DNA from: UBA7803 sp040219135 | Lineage (GTDB): Bacteria; Pseudomonadota; Gammaproteobacteria; Pseudomonadales; Azotimanducaceae | Direction: 5' to 3' | Assembly: GCA_040219135.1 (NCBI GenBank) | Contig: JAVJTA010000011.1 | Span: forward strand, 186,001 to 250,000 | Length of the DNA: 64,000 bases | In this document: piece after piece, positions 35,888-44,763 of the stretch | Numbering within the stretch: the stretch's first letter is position 1 | How the letters are laid out: the number at the start of each line of letters is the position of its first letter | Notes under the pieces: generated by a model | Databases searched by the model: none | What the model was told of the DNA's origin: nothing | The model's input: only the letters and a program-made list of their open reading frames with translations | Program-made: the position numbers and the translations under genes

Positions 35888-36814
35888 CTACACCGCGAAG
35901 GTGACTCCGACAGCTTCTTCCGACACCTGCCACAGCTGGCGCGCCATCGCCTGGGACCGGGACAGCAGACTCGACGAGACCTTGCGCGGACTGCCGCGCA
36001 TCTCGCCGAGCCCGTCCGGTCCGATGTAGTCGCCGCCGCTCGCCTCCGGCGCGAATCCGGCGTACAGGGTCGGCAGCGCGCCGGCCTCCGCGGACTGCGC
36101 CACCACCGACGTGTACAGCTGCACCAGGGTTTCGCCGAACGCGGAGCCGAGCATTCGCGGGCCGGCGTAGCCGAGGTTGGTGGCGGCAATCCCCGGATGG
36201 CAGGCGACCGAGGCGATGTCCCGGTCCGCAGCGCGCAGACGCCGGTCGAACTCGTAGGCGAACAGCAGGTTGGCGAGCTTGGTCTGACCGTACGCCAGCC
36301 AGGGCTCGTAGAAGAAGCGTCCGTGCAGATTCTGAAAATTGATGAAGCCGAAGTTGTGAGCGAGGCTTGCCACCGTGACGACGCGGGCGCCCGCCGCCTG
36401 CAGCAGCAGCGGGTAGATCAGCGCGGTCAGCGCGAAGTGACCGAGATGGTTCACGCCGAACTGCGTCTCGAAACCGTCCTCGGTCTCGCGCCGGGGAATG
36501 GCCATCACGCCCGCATTGTTGATCAGCACGTCGAGGCGGCCGCCGCAGCGCCGTTTCAGTTCCTCCGCGCAGGCGCGCACCGAAGCAAGCGACGCCAGAT
36601 CGAGGTGGACGAATTCCGCGGTGCCACTCGGATCGTCCTCAGCGAGCTTCGCACACGCCTCACCGGCGCTGGCCTCGTTGCGGCACGCCAGCAGCACTCG
36701 CGCGCCACGGTTCACCAGGGCCTTCGCCGCCTCGAAGCCGATACCGCTGTTGCCGCCGGTGATCGCGACCACGCGACCTGTCTGGGCGGGAAGATCCTGA
36801 TTGGTCCAGGCCAT
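35888..36814 (-). CDS. SDR family oxidoreductase (protochlorophyllide-reductase/retinol-DH-like)
   Basis: A 308-residue SDR with the extended form common in retinol-dehydrogenase-like enzymes. Seen: VVAITGGNSGIGFEAAKAL, NNAGVMAIPRRETEDGFETQ, and the catalytic YGQTKLANLLF. The C-terminal part ends with a family-typical GPDGLGEMRGSPRKVSSS. It uses NADP(H) for an alcohol or aldehyde of an unknown lipid-like substrate. Divergent from the GST gene at 36921. Confidence 0.9.
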   Translation of the reverse strand: MAWTNQDLPAQTGRVVAITGGNSGIGFEAAKALVNRGARVLLACRNEASAGEACAKLAEDDPSGTAEFVHLDLASLASVRACAEELKRRCGGRLDVLINNAGVMAIPRRETEDGFETQFGVNHLGHFALTALIYPLLLQAAGARVVTVASLAHNFGFINFQNLHGRFFYEPWLAYGQTKLANLLFAYEFDRRLRAADRDIASVACHPGIAATNLGYAGPRMLGSAFGETLVQLYTSVVAQSAEAGALPTLYAGFAPEASGGDYIGPDGLGEMRGSPRKVSSSLLSRSQAMARQLWQVSEEAVGVTFAV

Positions 36815-36920
36815 GACGTTCCTCCGCAGTTCGGGCTCGAATCATAGCGCGCCGGGATTCAACTCGCGTCAAACCGGCGTAGACTTGCCGAGCGGTCTGC
36901 CGTCAGCCAGGAGCAAAACG

Positions 36921-37532
36921 ATGAGTAAGCCCATCCTCTACGGAATTTCCTCCTCCCGGGCGCTGCGCTCGATCTGGGCGATGGAAGAGACCGGTATCGA
37001 CTACGAGCAGGTGCCGACCAACTTCCGCGAAGACTCCAAGAGCCCCGAGTATCTGGCCGTGAACCCGAACGGCCGCATCCCGGCGCTGGTGGACGGCGAC
37101 GTGGTGCTGTTCGAATCCATGGCCATCAACCTGTACCTGGCCAAGAAGTACGGCGGTCGCCTGTACCCGGACAACGCGGCAGACGAGGCCCGCACCTGGC
37201 AGTGGGGCGTCTGGGCCATCAGCGAGATCGAGCCCCTGCAGATGCAGATCGTGATTCAGAAGCTGTTCATTCCGAAGGACAAGCAGGACGCCGCCGTCAT
37301 CGAACGCGCCGGCAAGAGCCTCAGCCGACCGCTCAAGGTCCTCGACGACGCCCTGAAGGACCGCGACTGGCTGGTGGGCGACCACTTCAGCATCGCCGAT
37401 CTGAACGTCGCCGCGGTCATGGAACTGCTGCAGGCCATCAAGTTCGAACTGTCGCCGTTCGGCAACGTGCAGCGCTGGGTGAGCGCGTGTTACGCGCGGC
37501 CGTCGTTCGAGCGGGCCACGAGCCGGCCCTGA
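36921..37532 (+). CDS. Glutathione S-transferase family protein
   Basis: A 203-residue GST with SSSRALRSIWAMEETGIDYE at the active site, NPNGRIPALVDGDVVLFES for glutathione binding, and the helical domain box DWLVGDHFSIADLNVAAV. AGGAG lies eight bases before the ATG. A second GST, unlike the one at 33059. It converges with the sulfatase operon and is probably monocistronic. Confidence 0.92.
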   Translation: MSKPILYGISSSRALRSIWAMEETGIDYEQVPTNFREDSKSPEYLAVNPNGRIPALVDGDVVLFESMAINLYLAKKYGGRLYPDNAADEARTWQWGVWAISEIEPLQMQIVIQKLFIPKDKQDAAVIERAGKSLSRPLKVLDDALKDRDWLVGDHFSIADLNVAAVMELLQAIKFELSPFGNVQRWVSACYARPSFERATSRP

Positions 37533-37563
37533 GCGACGCCGGCAGACTGCGCCGCGAAAAGCG

Positions 37564-39309
37564 CTAGGAAACCTGGCGCCGGGCGCGCAGGCTCCATGCG
37601 CAGAGCGCGAACGGAACGAGTACCGCAATCGACAGCAGCAGCAGCAGGATCTGCGGTCCAAAGCGGTCGCGCAGGCCGTTGATCACGACCTGGCGCTGCT
37701 GCTGATAGGCTGCCGCCACGGGCAGCACGTCGTTCTCAGCCGCATAGGACTCGTAGAACTGGAGCATGCGCCGCAGGCGCTCCGGCTCACGCCCGGCCAG
37801 GTCGTCGGTCTCCCCCGGGTCGCTGGCGATGTCGAACAGGCGCCAGCGGCCGTCCCCGACAGGGCCGCGATTCAGCACGATCTTGTAGTCACCGAGGAAC
37901 AGGGCGGCGTTGCCCGCCAGTTCGTAGCCCACCGGCTCGTCCTCGGCGTACACGCGCTCGACGCGTCCCTCGATCAGCGGCATCAGACTGCGGCCGATCA
38001 TGGGTTCCACCGGACGACCGCCGTAGTGACCGGCGGGCGCAGGCACGTCGCTCAGCTCGAGCAGCGTCGGCGCGATGTCGGTGACGTAGGCGAAAGCCCG
38101 GGACAGGGGTCGGGCGACGGGCAGCGTCTCTCCCGCCACGATCAACGGCACCCGCATGCCGCCCTCGCCGGCGTAGAACTTGTAGTACGCCAGCGGCGCG
38201 GCAGCCGCGCTGGCGAAGCTCGGACCGATGCTGTTGAAGCTGCCCTTCAGACCGAGGGTGTCGTAGTCCACGGAATAGTCCTGCAGACCCATCGCCAACC
38301 GACCGACCGGGGTGTCCGGATCGGCGGAGCCGCTCGCCTCGCTGCCGTTGTCCGAGGTGAAGACGAACACCGTGTCGGCGTAGCGGCCGGTGGCTTTGAG
38401 ATGCGCGACGAGGCGGCCGATGTGGAAGTCCATGGCCTCGACCATGCCGGCATACACCGCCATGCGTTTCGCCTGGTAGCGCCGTTCCTGTGCACTCAGA
38501 GCCCCCCAGTCACCCGTGGTGCTCATCCGCACCATGGTGCTGTCCTCGGGGACCAGCCCGAGGGCGGCCGCGCGAAGATGGCGTTGCTGGCGTAACGAAT
38601 CCCAGCCGGCGTCGTACACGCCCAGGTAACGGTCGGTGAATGCCTGCGGCGCCTGTACCGGGATGTGCACGGCCTGAAACGGCAGGTAGGCGAAAAACGG
38701 CTGGCCGTCGCCGCGATGGCTGTCGATGAACTCGATGGTCTTGTCCACCAGGTACTCGCTGGAATAGAAGTCCTCCGGCAGTTCCAGGGCCGCGCCGTCG
38801 GCATACCAGTTTGCCTTCTCGTAGATCGGAATGTAGGGCTTCTGCTCCCAGTTGTCGGCGCCGGTGTCGGCCAGCGCGACCGTGCGCTCGAAGCCGCGGC
38901 GGCTCGGCAGCAGGTCCGGGGTGTGGCCGAGGTGCCACTTGCCCGCCAGGTAGGTGTGATAGCCGGCGTCCTGCAGCAGCGTCGCCACCGTGACCACGTT
39001 GTGGCCGAGGGTACCGCGATAGTTGGCGTGCTCGCGCTGCTCCGGGGGCAGGGCTTCGGGGATGTTCGGCACCCCGTTGCGGTGGCTGTCGACACCGGTC
39101 AGCAGCATGGCGCGCGACGGTGCGCAGCTCGCGGCCGTGTGGTAGTTGCTGAAGCGAATGCCGTTCGCGGCCAGGGCCGAAAGCGTCGGCGTGCGGATCT
39201 CGCTGCCGTAGGGGGCGATGTCGCTGTAGCCGAGATCGTCGGCGAGGATCAGGACGATGTTGGGCCGCGCCGCCTGACCGCTGCCGGGCAACAGCAGCCC
39301 TGCCGCCAC
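37564..39309 (-). CDS. Sulfatase, exported and C-terminally anchored
   Basis: A 581-residue arylsulfatase-family enzyme. Seen: PNIVLILADDLGYSDIAPYG with metal-binding Asp pair, the formylglycine site Cys62 in SCAPSRAMLLTG (C-x-P-S-R), GKWHLGH, SDNGSEASG, and DIAPTLLEL. A hydrophobic N-terminus and a C-terminal membrane helix (LLLLLSIAVLVPFALCAW) suggest periplasmic membrane-bound location. The start is uncertain: GTG at 39309 is used, but an upstream CTG near 39330, overlapping the previous stop as CTGA, would give a fuller signal peptide. It is the last gene of an operon with a dehalogenase and another sulfatase. Confidence 0.92.
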   Translation of the reverse strand: MAAGLLLPGSGQAARPNIVLILADDLGYSDIAPYGSEIRTPTLSALAANGIRFSNYHTAASCAPSRAMLLTGVDSHRNGVPNIPEALPPEQREHANYRGTLGHNVVTVATLLQDAGYHTYLAGKWHLGHTPDLLPSRRGFERTVALADTGADNWEQKPYIPIYEKANWYADGAALELPEDFYSSEYLVDKTIEFIDSHRGDGQPFFAYLPFQAVHIPVQAPQAFTDRYLGVYDAGWDSLRQQRHLRAAALGLVPEDSTMVRMSTTGDWGALSAQERRYQAKRMAVYAGMVEAMDFHIGRLVAHLKATGRYADTVFVFTSDNGSEASGSADPDTPVGRLAMGLQDYSVDYDTLGLKGSFNSIGPSFASAAAAPLAYYKFYAGEGGMRVPLIVAGETLPVARPLSRAFAYVTDIAPTLLELSDVPAPAGHYGGRPVEPMIGRSLMPLIEGRVERVYAEDEPVGYELAGNAALFLGDYKIVLNRGPVGDGRWRLFDIASDPGETDDLAGREPERLRRMLQFYESYAAENDVLPVAAAYQQQRQVVINGLRDRFGPQILLLLLSIAVLVPFALCAWSLRARRQVS

Positions 39310-39329
39310 AAGGAGGACCGCCAGCCGGC

Positions 39330-39749
39330 TCAGCGACCTTCACCCAGCCGGATGGCGGCGAGCGCGAGGACGGCGGCAACGATCACTTCCGGCGCGATGA
39401 GGTGCATGGCCAGCGCCGCATCGTGAACCAGCCAGGCGACGATCCGGAACCCGGCCGCCAGACCGAGCAGCAGAATCGGGGCATGGAACCAGGCCCGCTG
39501 CCCCGTGATCGCGCCCATCAGGATGGTGATGCCGAGGGTGAGGAAGAACGCCGCCATGTCGCCGATCTGGGTGCTGCGCCCCACCCCCGAGAGCAGCGGC
39601 ATGCCCAGCGCCTCGGCCGCCGCGGCCGGGTCCGTGACCCAGCGCAGGCCGATCACCACGAACAGAGCGCCGGACAACGCAACGATCGCCCGAAGAACCC
39701 GATTCAACACCAACGCACTCCCACTGATCGCCGCGCCCGACGCCGCCAC
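39330..39749 (-). CDS. Small membrane protein in sulfatase operon (DUF4345-like)
   Basis: A 139-residue protein with four predicted transmembrane helices (RAIVALSGALFVVIGLRWV, MAAFFLTLGITILMGAI, APILLLGLAAGFRIVAW, and VIVAAVLALAAIRL). The architecture resembles DUF4345 proteins, which are of unknown function. The GTG at 39749 is 6 bases after the dehalogenase stop; a GTG at 39710 is another possible start. Its stop touches the start of the sulfatase. Confidence 0.65.
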   Translation of the reverse strand: MAASGAAISGSALVLNRVLRAIVALSGALFVVIGLRWVTDPAAAAEALGMPLLSGVGRSTQIGDMAAFFLTLGITILMGAITGQRAWFHAPILLLGLAAGFRIVAWLVHDAALAMHLIAPEVIVAAVLALAAIRLGEGR

Positions 39750-39755
39750 CGTGCC

Positions 39756-40754
39756 TCAGACCGGATTGGCGCGGATGAACTCGATCACGATCCGCGCAAG
39801 CTCGCCACCGGCGTCGTCCTGGAGGAAGTGGCCCGCGCCGCCGATAATCGCATGCTTCTGCCCCGCCGCGCCGGGCACCGTCTCGATGAAGCGCTTCTCG
39901 CCGCCCCGGGTGACCGGATCCGAGTCGCTGAAGGCGGTCAGGAACGGTTTGTCGAACCTGGCGAAAACCTTCCAGGCCGCACGGTTCGCCGGCACCGCCG
40001 GATTGTCCGGAATGATCGGCACCAGCGAAGGAAACTGCCGGGCACCCTGCAGGTACTCCTCCGACGGGAACGGTGCCGCGTAGGCCGCGTACTCCGCATC
40101 CGAGCATTGCTTGAGCGACGCCCGCACCACCATCGCCGGATCGAAGTCGGGATAGGCATCGCAGTGCTTCACCCAGTACATGAACGGCGGGCGGTCCCCC
40201 ATGGGGCCGGCCAGCTTGGCCGCCATCTCCGGCAGCGGCAGCGCCGGCGTGGCGTCCATCAGCTCGTGAAGCTTCGGCGCCATGGCGTCCGGGATGTCCT
40301 TCGCATCCGGCAGGCCCGTATTGGCGGCCACGACGCGGGCGAAACGCTGTGGATTTTCCGCCACCAGGCGCAGGCCGATCAGACCGCCCCAGTCCTGGCC
40401 GAAGAGCGTCATGCCGGTGAGGTCGAGCGCCTCCAGCAGGCCCTTCACCCACAGCACGTGGTTGGCGTAGCTGTAGTCGGCGCGGCTTGAGGGCTTGTCC
40501 GACCTGCCGAAGCCGATCAGATCCGGCGCGATCACCCGATACCCCGCCCGGGTGAGCGGCGGAATCATCTTCCGGTACAGGTACGACCAGGTCGGCTGAC
40601 CGTGCAGGCACAGCACCACCTCACCCTGTCCTTCATCCAGGTAGTGCATGCGCAGGCGGCCGCCCTGGCCGTCGGGCACGTCGACGTAGTGGGGCTCGAA
40701 CGGATAATCGGGCAGATTCTCGAAGCGTTGCTCCGGCGTTCTCAGGATGTCCAT
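39756..40754 (-). CDS. Haloalkane dehalogenase, subfamily I type
   Basis: A 332-residue alpha/beta hydrolase that resembles the DhlA/DhmA group, cytosolic or periplasmic enzymes that hydrolyse carbon-halogen bonds to alcohols. Seen: MDILRTPEQRFENLPDYPF at the N-terminus, HGQPTWSYLYRKM (Gln53 where the family usually has Glu), the nucleophile Asp121 with halide-binding Trp122 in QDWGGLIGLRLVAE, acid residue near Asp277/279 in SDSDPVTR, and base His309 in GGAGHFLQDD. No signal peptide. Between two exported sulfatases in one operon, 24 bases after the upstream one. Confidence 0.82.
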   Translation of the reverse strand: MDILRTPEQRFENLPDYPFEPHYVDVPDGQGGRLRMHYLDEGQGEVVLCLHGQPTWSYLYRKMIPPLTRAGYRVIAPDLIGFGRSDKPSSRADYSYANHVLWVKGLLEALDLTGMTLFGQDWGGLIGLRLVAENPQRFARVVAANTGLPDAKDIPDAMAPKLHELMDATPALPLPEMAAKLAGPMGDRPPFMYWVKHCDAYPDFDPAMVVRASLKQCSDAEYAAYAAPFPSEEYLQGARQFPSLVPIIPDNPAVPANRAAWKVFARFDKPFLTAFSDSDPVTRGGEKRFIETVPGAAGQKHAIIGGAGHFLQDDAGGELARIVIEFIRANPV

Positions 40755-40778
40755 GGACGTCTCCGTATCAGTACGCGA

Positions 40779-42437
40779 TCAGTTCGGCCAGTAGATGTAC
40801 TCGTCACCTTCCACGTACGGCTGGCCGCCGTGTTTGTCGATCAGTTGCGGGGAGTTCAACACCGACGGCCACAGGGGCTCCGCCTGCTCGGCATTGTGGG
40901 CAGTCAGCAGGGCCTCCAGCTCGCGCACCTTCGCCGGCTCCCGGGAGGCGAGGTTCACCTGCTCGGTGGGGTCCACGGCCAGATCGAACAGCCAGCGCTT
41001 GTCCGGTTGATCCGCACGGATCAGTTTCCAGCCCAGATGCTGCACCGACTGATGATGGCCTTCGCGCCAGAACAGGGTCTCGTGGGGCGTGCCCGACGCT
41101 GCGCCGGTGATGAACGGCAACAGGCCGACGCCGTCGAGCTTGCGGTCGTCGGGCACCTGCGCCCCCGCAGCGGCCGCGAAGGTGTGAAACAGATCGATGT
41201 GATGTACCGGCGCATCGACGGTGGTGCCCGGGGCGACCTTTGCCGGCCAGCGGGCCATGAACGGCACGTGCGTACCGCCCTCGAAGTGGGTCAGCTTCCA
41301 GCCCCGATAGGGCTTGTTGACGTCGGGAAGTTGAATATATGCGGCCCCGCCGTTGTCACTGGTGACCAGAACGAGGGTGTTGTCGGCGAGCCCCAGTTCC
41401 TGGAGTTTCTCCATGACCCGGCCGACGCTGCGGTCCACGGAGCGGATCATGGCGGCATAGACCCGCAGATGATGGTCCTCGATGTGAGCGAACTCGTCGT
41501 AATCCGCGCGCGTCGCCTGCAGCGGATTGTGGATACCCCAGTGGGCCAGGTAGAGAAAGAACGGCCGGTGGCGGTTGTTGTCGATGACCTTGAGCGCTTC
41601 GTCGGTATAGTAGTCGGTGAGGTAGCCGTCCGGCTGAAAGCGCTCGCCGCCGTTGAACTGCGCCGCATACTCCGCGAACGTCCACACCATGCGCTCGATG
41701 CCGTCTTCAGGGCGCTTGGCATTGACCACGTCGGGATGGTCTTCCGGCAGGTACAGGGCGCCGGCCATGTACAGGCTGTCGTCGAACCCCTGGTCCTCGG
41801 GGCGCATGCCATGGGTGCCCCCGAGATGCCACTTGCCGATGTGGGCGGTGTAGTAGCCGGCGTCCTGCAGCGCTTCGGCGATGGTGATCTCCTCCGGCGG
41901 CATGCCCAGGTCCTGCATGTCCGGCAGCTGCTCGACCCTGGCCATGTCGATGTAGCTCGGGAGCACCGGCTGGTTGATCTCCTGCATCCAGGAAAAGATC
42001 GTCGCACCGACCCGCGGAAACGGCGTGAACTCGAAACCGAAGCGGGTGGAGTAACGGCCGGTCAGAATGCTGGCCCGGGACGGCGCGCACACCGCATTGG
42101 CCGCATAGCCATGGGTGAAGGTGACGCCCTCATGGGCGATGGCATCGATGTTCGGGGTCATCACCGAGCCGTCGGCGGCGCCGCCGTTGTACAGGGAGAT
42201 GTCGTTGAAGCCCATGTCGTCCATGAGAATCAGGACGATGTTGGGCGAGCGTTCGCCCGGCGGCGCCGATGGGCTGGCCGGACCCTGCGGCCACCGGGTG
42301 GGGACGTTCTCGGGAACGGGTGAGACGATCTGCCGGAGTTTCGGCGCGCCCCAGACCAGCAGTTCGATACGGTACTGCCAGGCCAGCGCGCCCGCCGCCG
42401 CAAGCACCGCCACCACGGCAATCAATTTTCGCACCAC
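40779..42437 (-). CDS. Sulfatase, N-terminally anchored
   Basis: A 552-residue arylsulfatase. Seen: N-terminal membrane anchor LIAVVAVLAAAGALAWQY, NIVLILMDDMGFNDISLY, formylglycine precursor Cys117 in NAVCAPSRASILTG, GKWHLGG, TSDNGGAAY and a C-terminal WLFDLAVDPTEQVNLA. It hydrolyses a sulfate ester in the periplasm after Cys117 is converted to formylglycine; no maturase gene is in the window. Head of an operon with the dehalogenase, the membrane protein and the second sulfatase. Confidence 0.94.
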   Translation of the reverse strand: MVRKLIAVVAVLAAAGALAWQYRIELLVWGAPKLRQIVSPVPENVPTRWPQGPASPSAPPGERSPNIVLILMDDMGFNDISLYNGGAADGSVMTPNIDAIAHEGVTFTHGYAANAVCAPSRASILTGRYSTRFGFEFTPFPRVGATIFSWMQEINQPVLPSYIDMARVEQLPDMQDLGMPPEEITIAEALQDAGYYTAHIGKWHLGGTHGMRPEDQGFDDSLYMAGALYLPEDHPDVVNAKRPEDGIERMVWTFAEYAAQFNGGERFQPDGYLTDYYTDEALKVIDNNRHRPFFLYLAHWGIHNPLQATRADYDEFAHIEDHHLRVYAAMIRSVDRSVGRVMEKLQELGLADNTLVLVTSDNGGAAYIQLPDVNKPYRGWKLTHFEGGTHVPFMARWPAKVAPGTTVDAPVHHIDLFHTFAAAAGAQVPDDRKLDGVGLLPFITGAASGTPHETLFWREGHHQSVQHLGWKLIRADQPDKRWLFDLAVDPTEQVNLASREPAKVRELEALLTAHNAEQAEPLWPSVLNSPQLIDKHGGQPYVEGDEYIYWPN

Positions 42438-42545
42438 CCTTTCCCCTCACGCTGCGCTCCGTGCGCGATGGTACACGCACTTTTAATGTTGGTCATTATC
42501 TTCGCGGCGTGCTAAAAGTCACCGGGTCATTGAGATACGTCGGCG

Positions 42546-43859
42546 ATGCAGGTCCAGACCAGAATCCGTTCCAGCGCCATGCGCGTGCTGTCTTCGGAAC
42601 GCTACCTCGACTTCCTGCGGGCCAGAGCGCGGCTCGCGCGCCGGGTCCGAGGCGCCGCCCCGGCGGTGCACTACTTCCACGAGGTCGACGATCCCTACAG
42701 CCACCTGGCGGTGCAGAAGCTCGACCAGCTGCGCGACGCGTATCCGGTGACGTTCCGACCGCATCTGGTATCCAAACCAGGGGCCGAGTACCAGGGCAGC
42801 AGCCGGCACTTCGACCACTGGGCGCTGCGCGACGCGCTGAGCGTGGCCGCCGACTACGGCACCACGTTTCCACCACGGGATCCTGCCGCACCGGCCCCGT
42901 CGGCCGAACGCCTCGCCGCCGCCAACGACGCCCTGGCGCCCCATCTGACGACGCCCGACTTCGCCCGGGTCGCGACGGCCACGGGCGAGGCGTTCTGGTC
43001 GGGAACACAGCCACCCGGGGGCACGACCGGACAGGGCCCCGGCCGTCGAGCGATAGCCGAAGGCAACGCCCTGCGGCAGCGGCTCGGCCACTACCTGGGA
43101 GGCATGTTCCACTTCGACGGCGAGTGGTTCTGGGGCATCGACCGGATCCGGTCGCTGGAGCAGAGGCTTCGAGCGGAGGGCTACGGTGACGACAGCGCTG
43201 CCCTGTGCGTCCCGGAGCCTAAGCCCGCCAACAGCGCCGGCCTGGCGGCCGGCCACGTGGTGCTCGAGTACTTTCCCTCCCTGCGCAGCCCCTACACCGC
43301 CATCGGCCACCCGCGGGTCCTCGATCTGATCGCGCGCAGCGGCGTGACCGTGGCGGTTCGACCGGTGATGCCCATGCTCATGCGCGGCGTTCCGGCGCCG
43401 CGGTCAAAGCAGCGCTACATCATCGTCGACGCCGGGCGCGAAGCCCGCTTTCACGGCGTGCCTTTCGGGCGCATCGTCGACCCGTTCGGCGAGCCGGTCA
43501 AACGGGCCTTCGCACTGTTTCCCGGCGCGGTCGCCCTGGGCAAAGGCATGGAGTTCGTCACCGCCTACCTGTCCGCTGCCTGGGCCGAGGGCGTGGACAT
43601 CACCAGCGATGACGGGCTGCGCCACGTTGCCGCCCGCGCCGCGCTCGACTGGACCGAGCTGCTCGAGGCCTGCGAGGGAACCGACTGGCACTCCGTCCTG
43701 GACGACAACCTGCAGCGCATGCTCGCGGCCGGTCTCTGGGGCGTACCGAGCTTCCGGGTGAGCGGCGGCCGCGCCGCTGCGGACGACGCTCCCGCGTACG
43801 CCTGCTGGGGTCAAGACCGGATCTGGCGCGTGGCGAACGAAATCGCCAGGAGAGCGTGA
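42546..43859 (+). CDS. Double DsbA-fold (HCCA isomerase-like) protein
   Basis: A 437-residue protein in which two DsbA-like domains are fused. First domain: AVHYFHEVDDPYSHLAVQKL about residue 40, with ARAIAEGNALRQRLGHYLGG-like tail; second: VVLEYFPSLRSPYTAIGHPR about residue 238, ending with GLWGVPSFRVSGG. Both have S-P-Y or D-P-Y where disulfide enzymes have CxxC, so they should be isomerase-type or glutathione-dependent rather than redox. It has no signal peptide. Divergent from the sulfatase operon over a relatively AT-rich spacer (42438-42545). Function unknown; perhaps an aromatic or electrophile isomerase. Confidence 0.8.
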   Translation: MQVQTRIRSSAMRVLSSERYLDFLRARARLARRVRGAAPAVHYFHEVDDPYSHLAVQKLDQLRDAYPVTFRPHLVSKPGAEYQGSSRHFDHWALRDALSVAADYGTTFPPRDPAAPAPSAERLAAANDALAPHLTTPDFARVATATGEAFWSGTQPPGGTTGQGPGRRAIAEGNALRQRLGHYLGGMFHFDGEWFWGIDRIRSLEQRLRAEGYGDDSAALCVPEPKPANSAGLAAGHVVLEYFPSLRSPYTAIGHPRVLDLIARSGVTVAVRPVMPMLMRGVPAPRSKQRYIIVDAGREARFHGVPFGRIVDPFGEPVKRAFALFPGAVALGKGMEFVTAYLSAAWAEGVDITSDDGLRHVAARAALDWTELLEACEGTDWHSVLDDNLQRMLAAGLWGVPSFRVSGGRAAADDAPAYACWGQDRIWRVANEIARRA

Positions 43860-43979
43860 ATCGGACCGCGCGCTCCGGCGCAAGCGACCGACACCCGTCT
43901 CGCCGACGCCGAAGCGAAGGAAGCTTGTCTTTTCCCGGCCAGTTGGTCAAGCTGTGGCGATCCGCGTGTGAAACGATCG

Positions 43980-44010
43980 TTGTCGTCGGATACTGAGCGA
44001 GTCGTATACC
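43980..44010 (+). promoter_or_regulatory. Putative promoter of biosynthetic operon
   Basis: TTGTCG (43980-43985) and TATACC (44005-44010) are separated by 19 bases, a long spacer of the kind used by MerR-type or activator-dependent promoters. The 176-base region is the only sizeable spacer before the five-gene operon. Confidence 0.4.
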
Positions 44011-44032
44011 GTAACCAGACCGCGAGGGTTAC
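44011..44032. promoter_or_regulatory. Inverted repeat GTAACC-N10-GGTTAC, candidate operator
   Basis: A perfect 6-bp dyad directly after the putative -10 and 3 bases before the GTG start of the operon's first gene. Position is suited to repression. It could also be an RNA hairpin covering the ribosome site. Confidence 0.45.
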
Positions 44033-44035
44033 AGC

Positions 44036-44761
44036 GTGAGCAAAGACCGTTTCAGCCGTCCTGACCTGCCGAGAACGGCCCCGTACCACGACATGGCGAG
44101 CCTGCTCAACGTGGCCAGCTCGCGACGCCACCCGGACGCTCCTCCGGGGGCCGCGGCGGAAGAAGCATCGCGAGCGGGCCCCGACTTCGTCACCAGCGGC
44201 GTCCGCGCCGCCTATCAGGTGATCGATACCTACATGAACCAGGGCCAGAAGGTGGCCCGCCAGCTCGGCAAGCTGTCCTATGCCCCCCTGCGTCTGGGGC
44301 GCCGGATTCCCGATTTTCAGGCCCGCTGGCTGCAGTTGAGCAACGACCTCATGGCCGACTGGTTCGACCTGGTTGGTCTGTACAGCGAGGCCGTGATGTC
44401 TCTCGGCGAGAACGGCGCCGAGGAGGGCCCTGCCGCGCCCCAGGGCGGCGCGGAGCAGCACCCCGATGCGTCCGGGTCGACTCTGACCGTCGACTACGAA
44501 GTCGTCTCGCCGCGACCGGCCCGGCTCCACCACGAGTTCTTCAGTCATCGTGCCACGCCCGATCTGGCGACTCACGGCCTGCGCAGCCTCGATCCCACCC
44601 TCGAGCCGATCGACGTCGGATTCGAGCCTGTACCCGGTGAAGATCGGGTCGTGATCAAGATCCGCATTCCCGCCGATCAACCTGCCGGGACCTATTCCGG
44701 TGCGCTGCTCGACGCGACCAGCGCAGACGCCGTCGGCACGCTGAGCCTGAGACTCGGCTGA
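44036..44761 (+). CDS. Hypothetical protein, first gene of isoprenoid operon
   Basis: A 241-residue soluble protein I do not recognise. Three parts: a disordered start; a helical domain (GVRAAYQVIDTYMNQGQKVARQL and LQLSNDLMADWFDLVGLYSEAV) with amphipathic phasin-like character; and, after a low-complexity linker (EEGPAAPQGGAEQHP), a beta-rich C-terminal domain with VVIKIRIPADQPAGTYSGAL and GTLSLRLG. The helical part may bind lipid or membrane, the C-terminal part looks like a small beta sandwich. GTG start; 2 bases before the prenyltransferase gene, so tightly co-expressed. Confidence 0.75.
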   Translation: MSKDRFSRPDLPRTAPYHDMASLLNVASSRRHPDAPPGAAAEEASRAGPDFVTSGVRAAYQVIDTYMNQGQKVARQLGKLSYAPLRLGRRIPDFQARWLQLSNDLMADWFDLVGLYSEAVMSLGENGAEEGPAAPQGGAEQHPDASGSTLTVDYEVVSPRPARLHHEFFSHRATPDLATHGLRSLDPTLEPIDVGFEPVPGEDRVVIKIRIPADQPAGTYSGALLDATSADAVGTLSLRLG

Positions 44762-44763
44762 CG

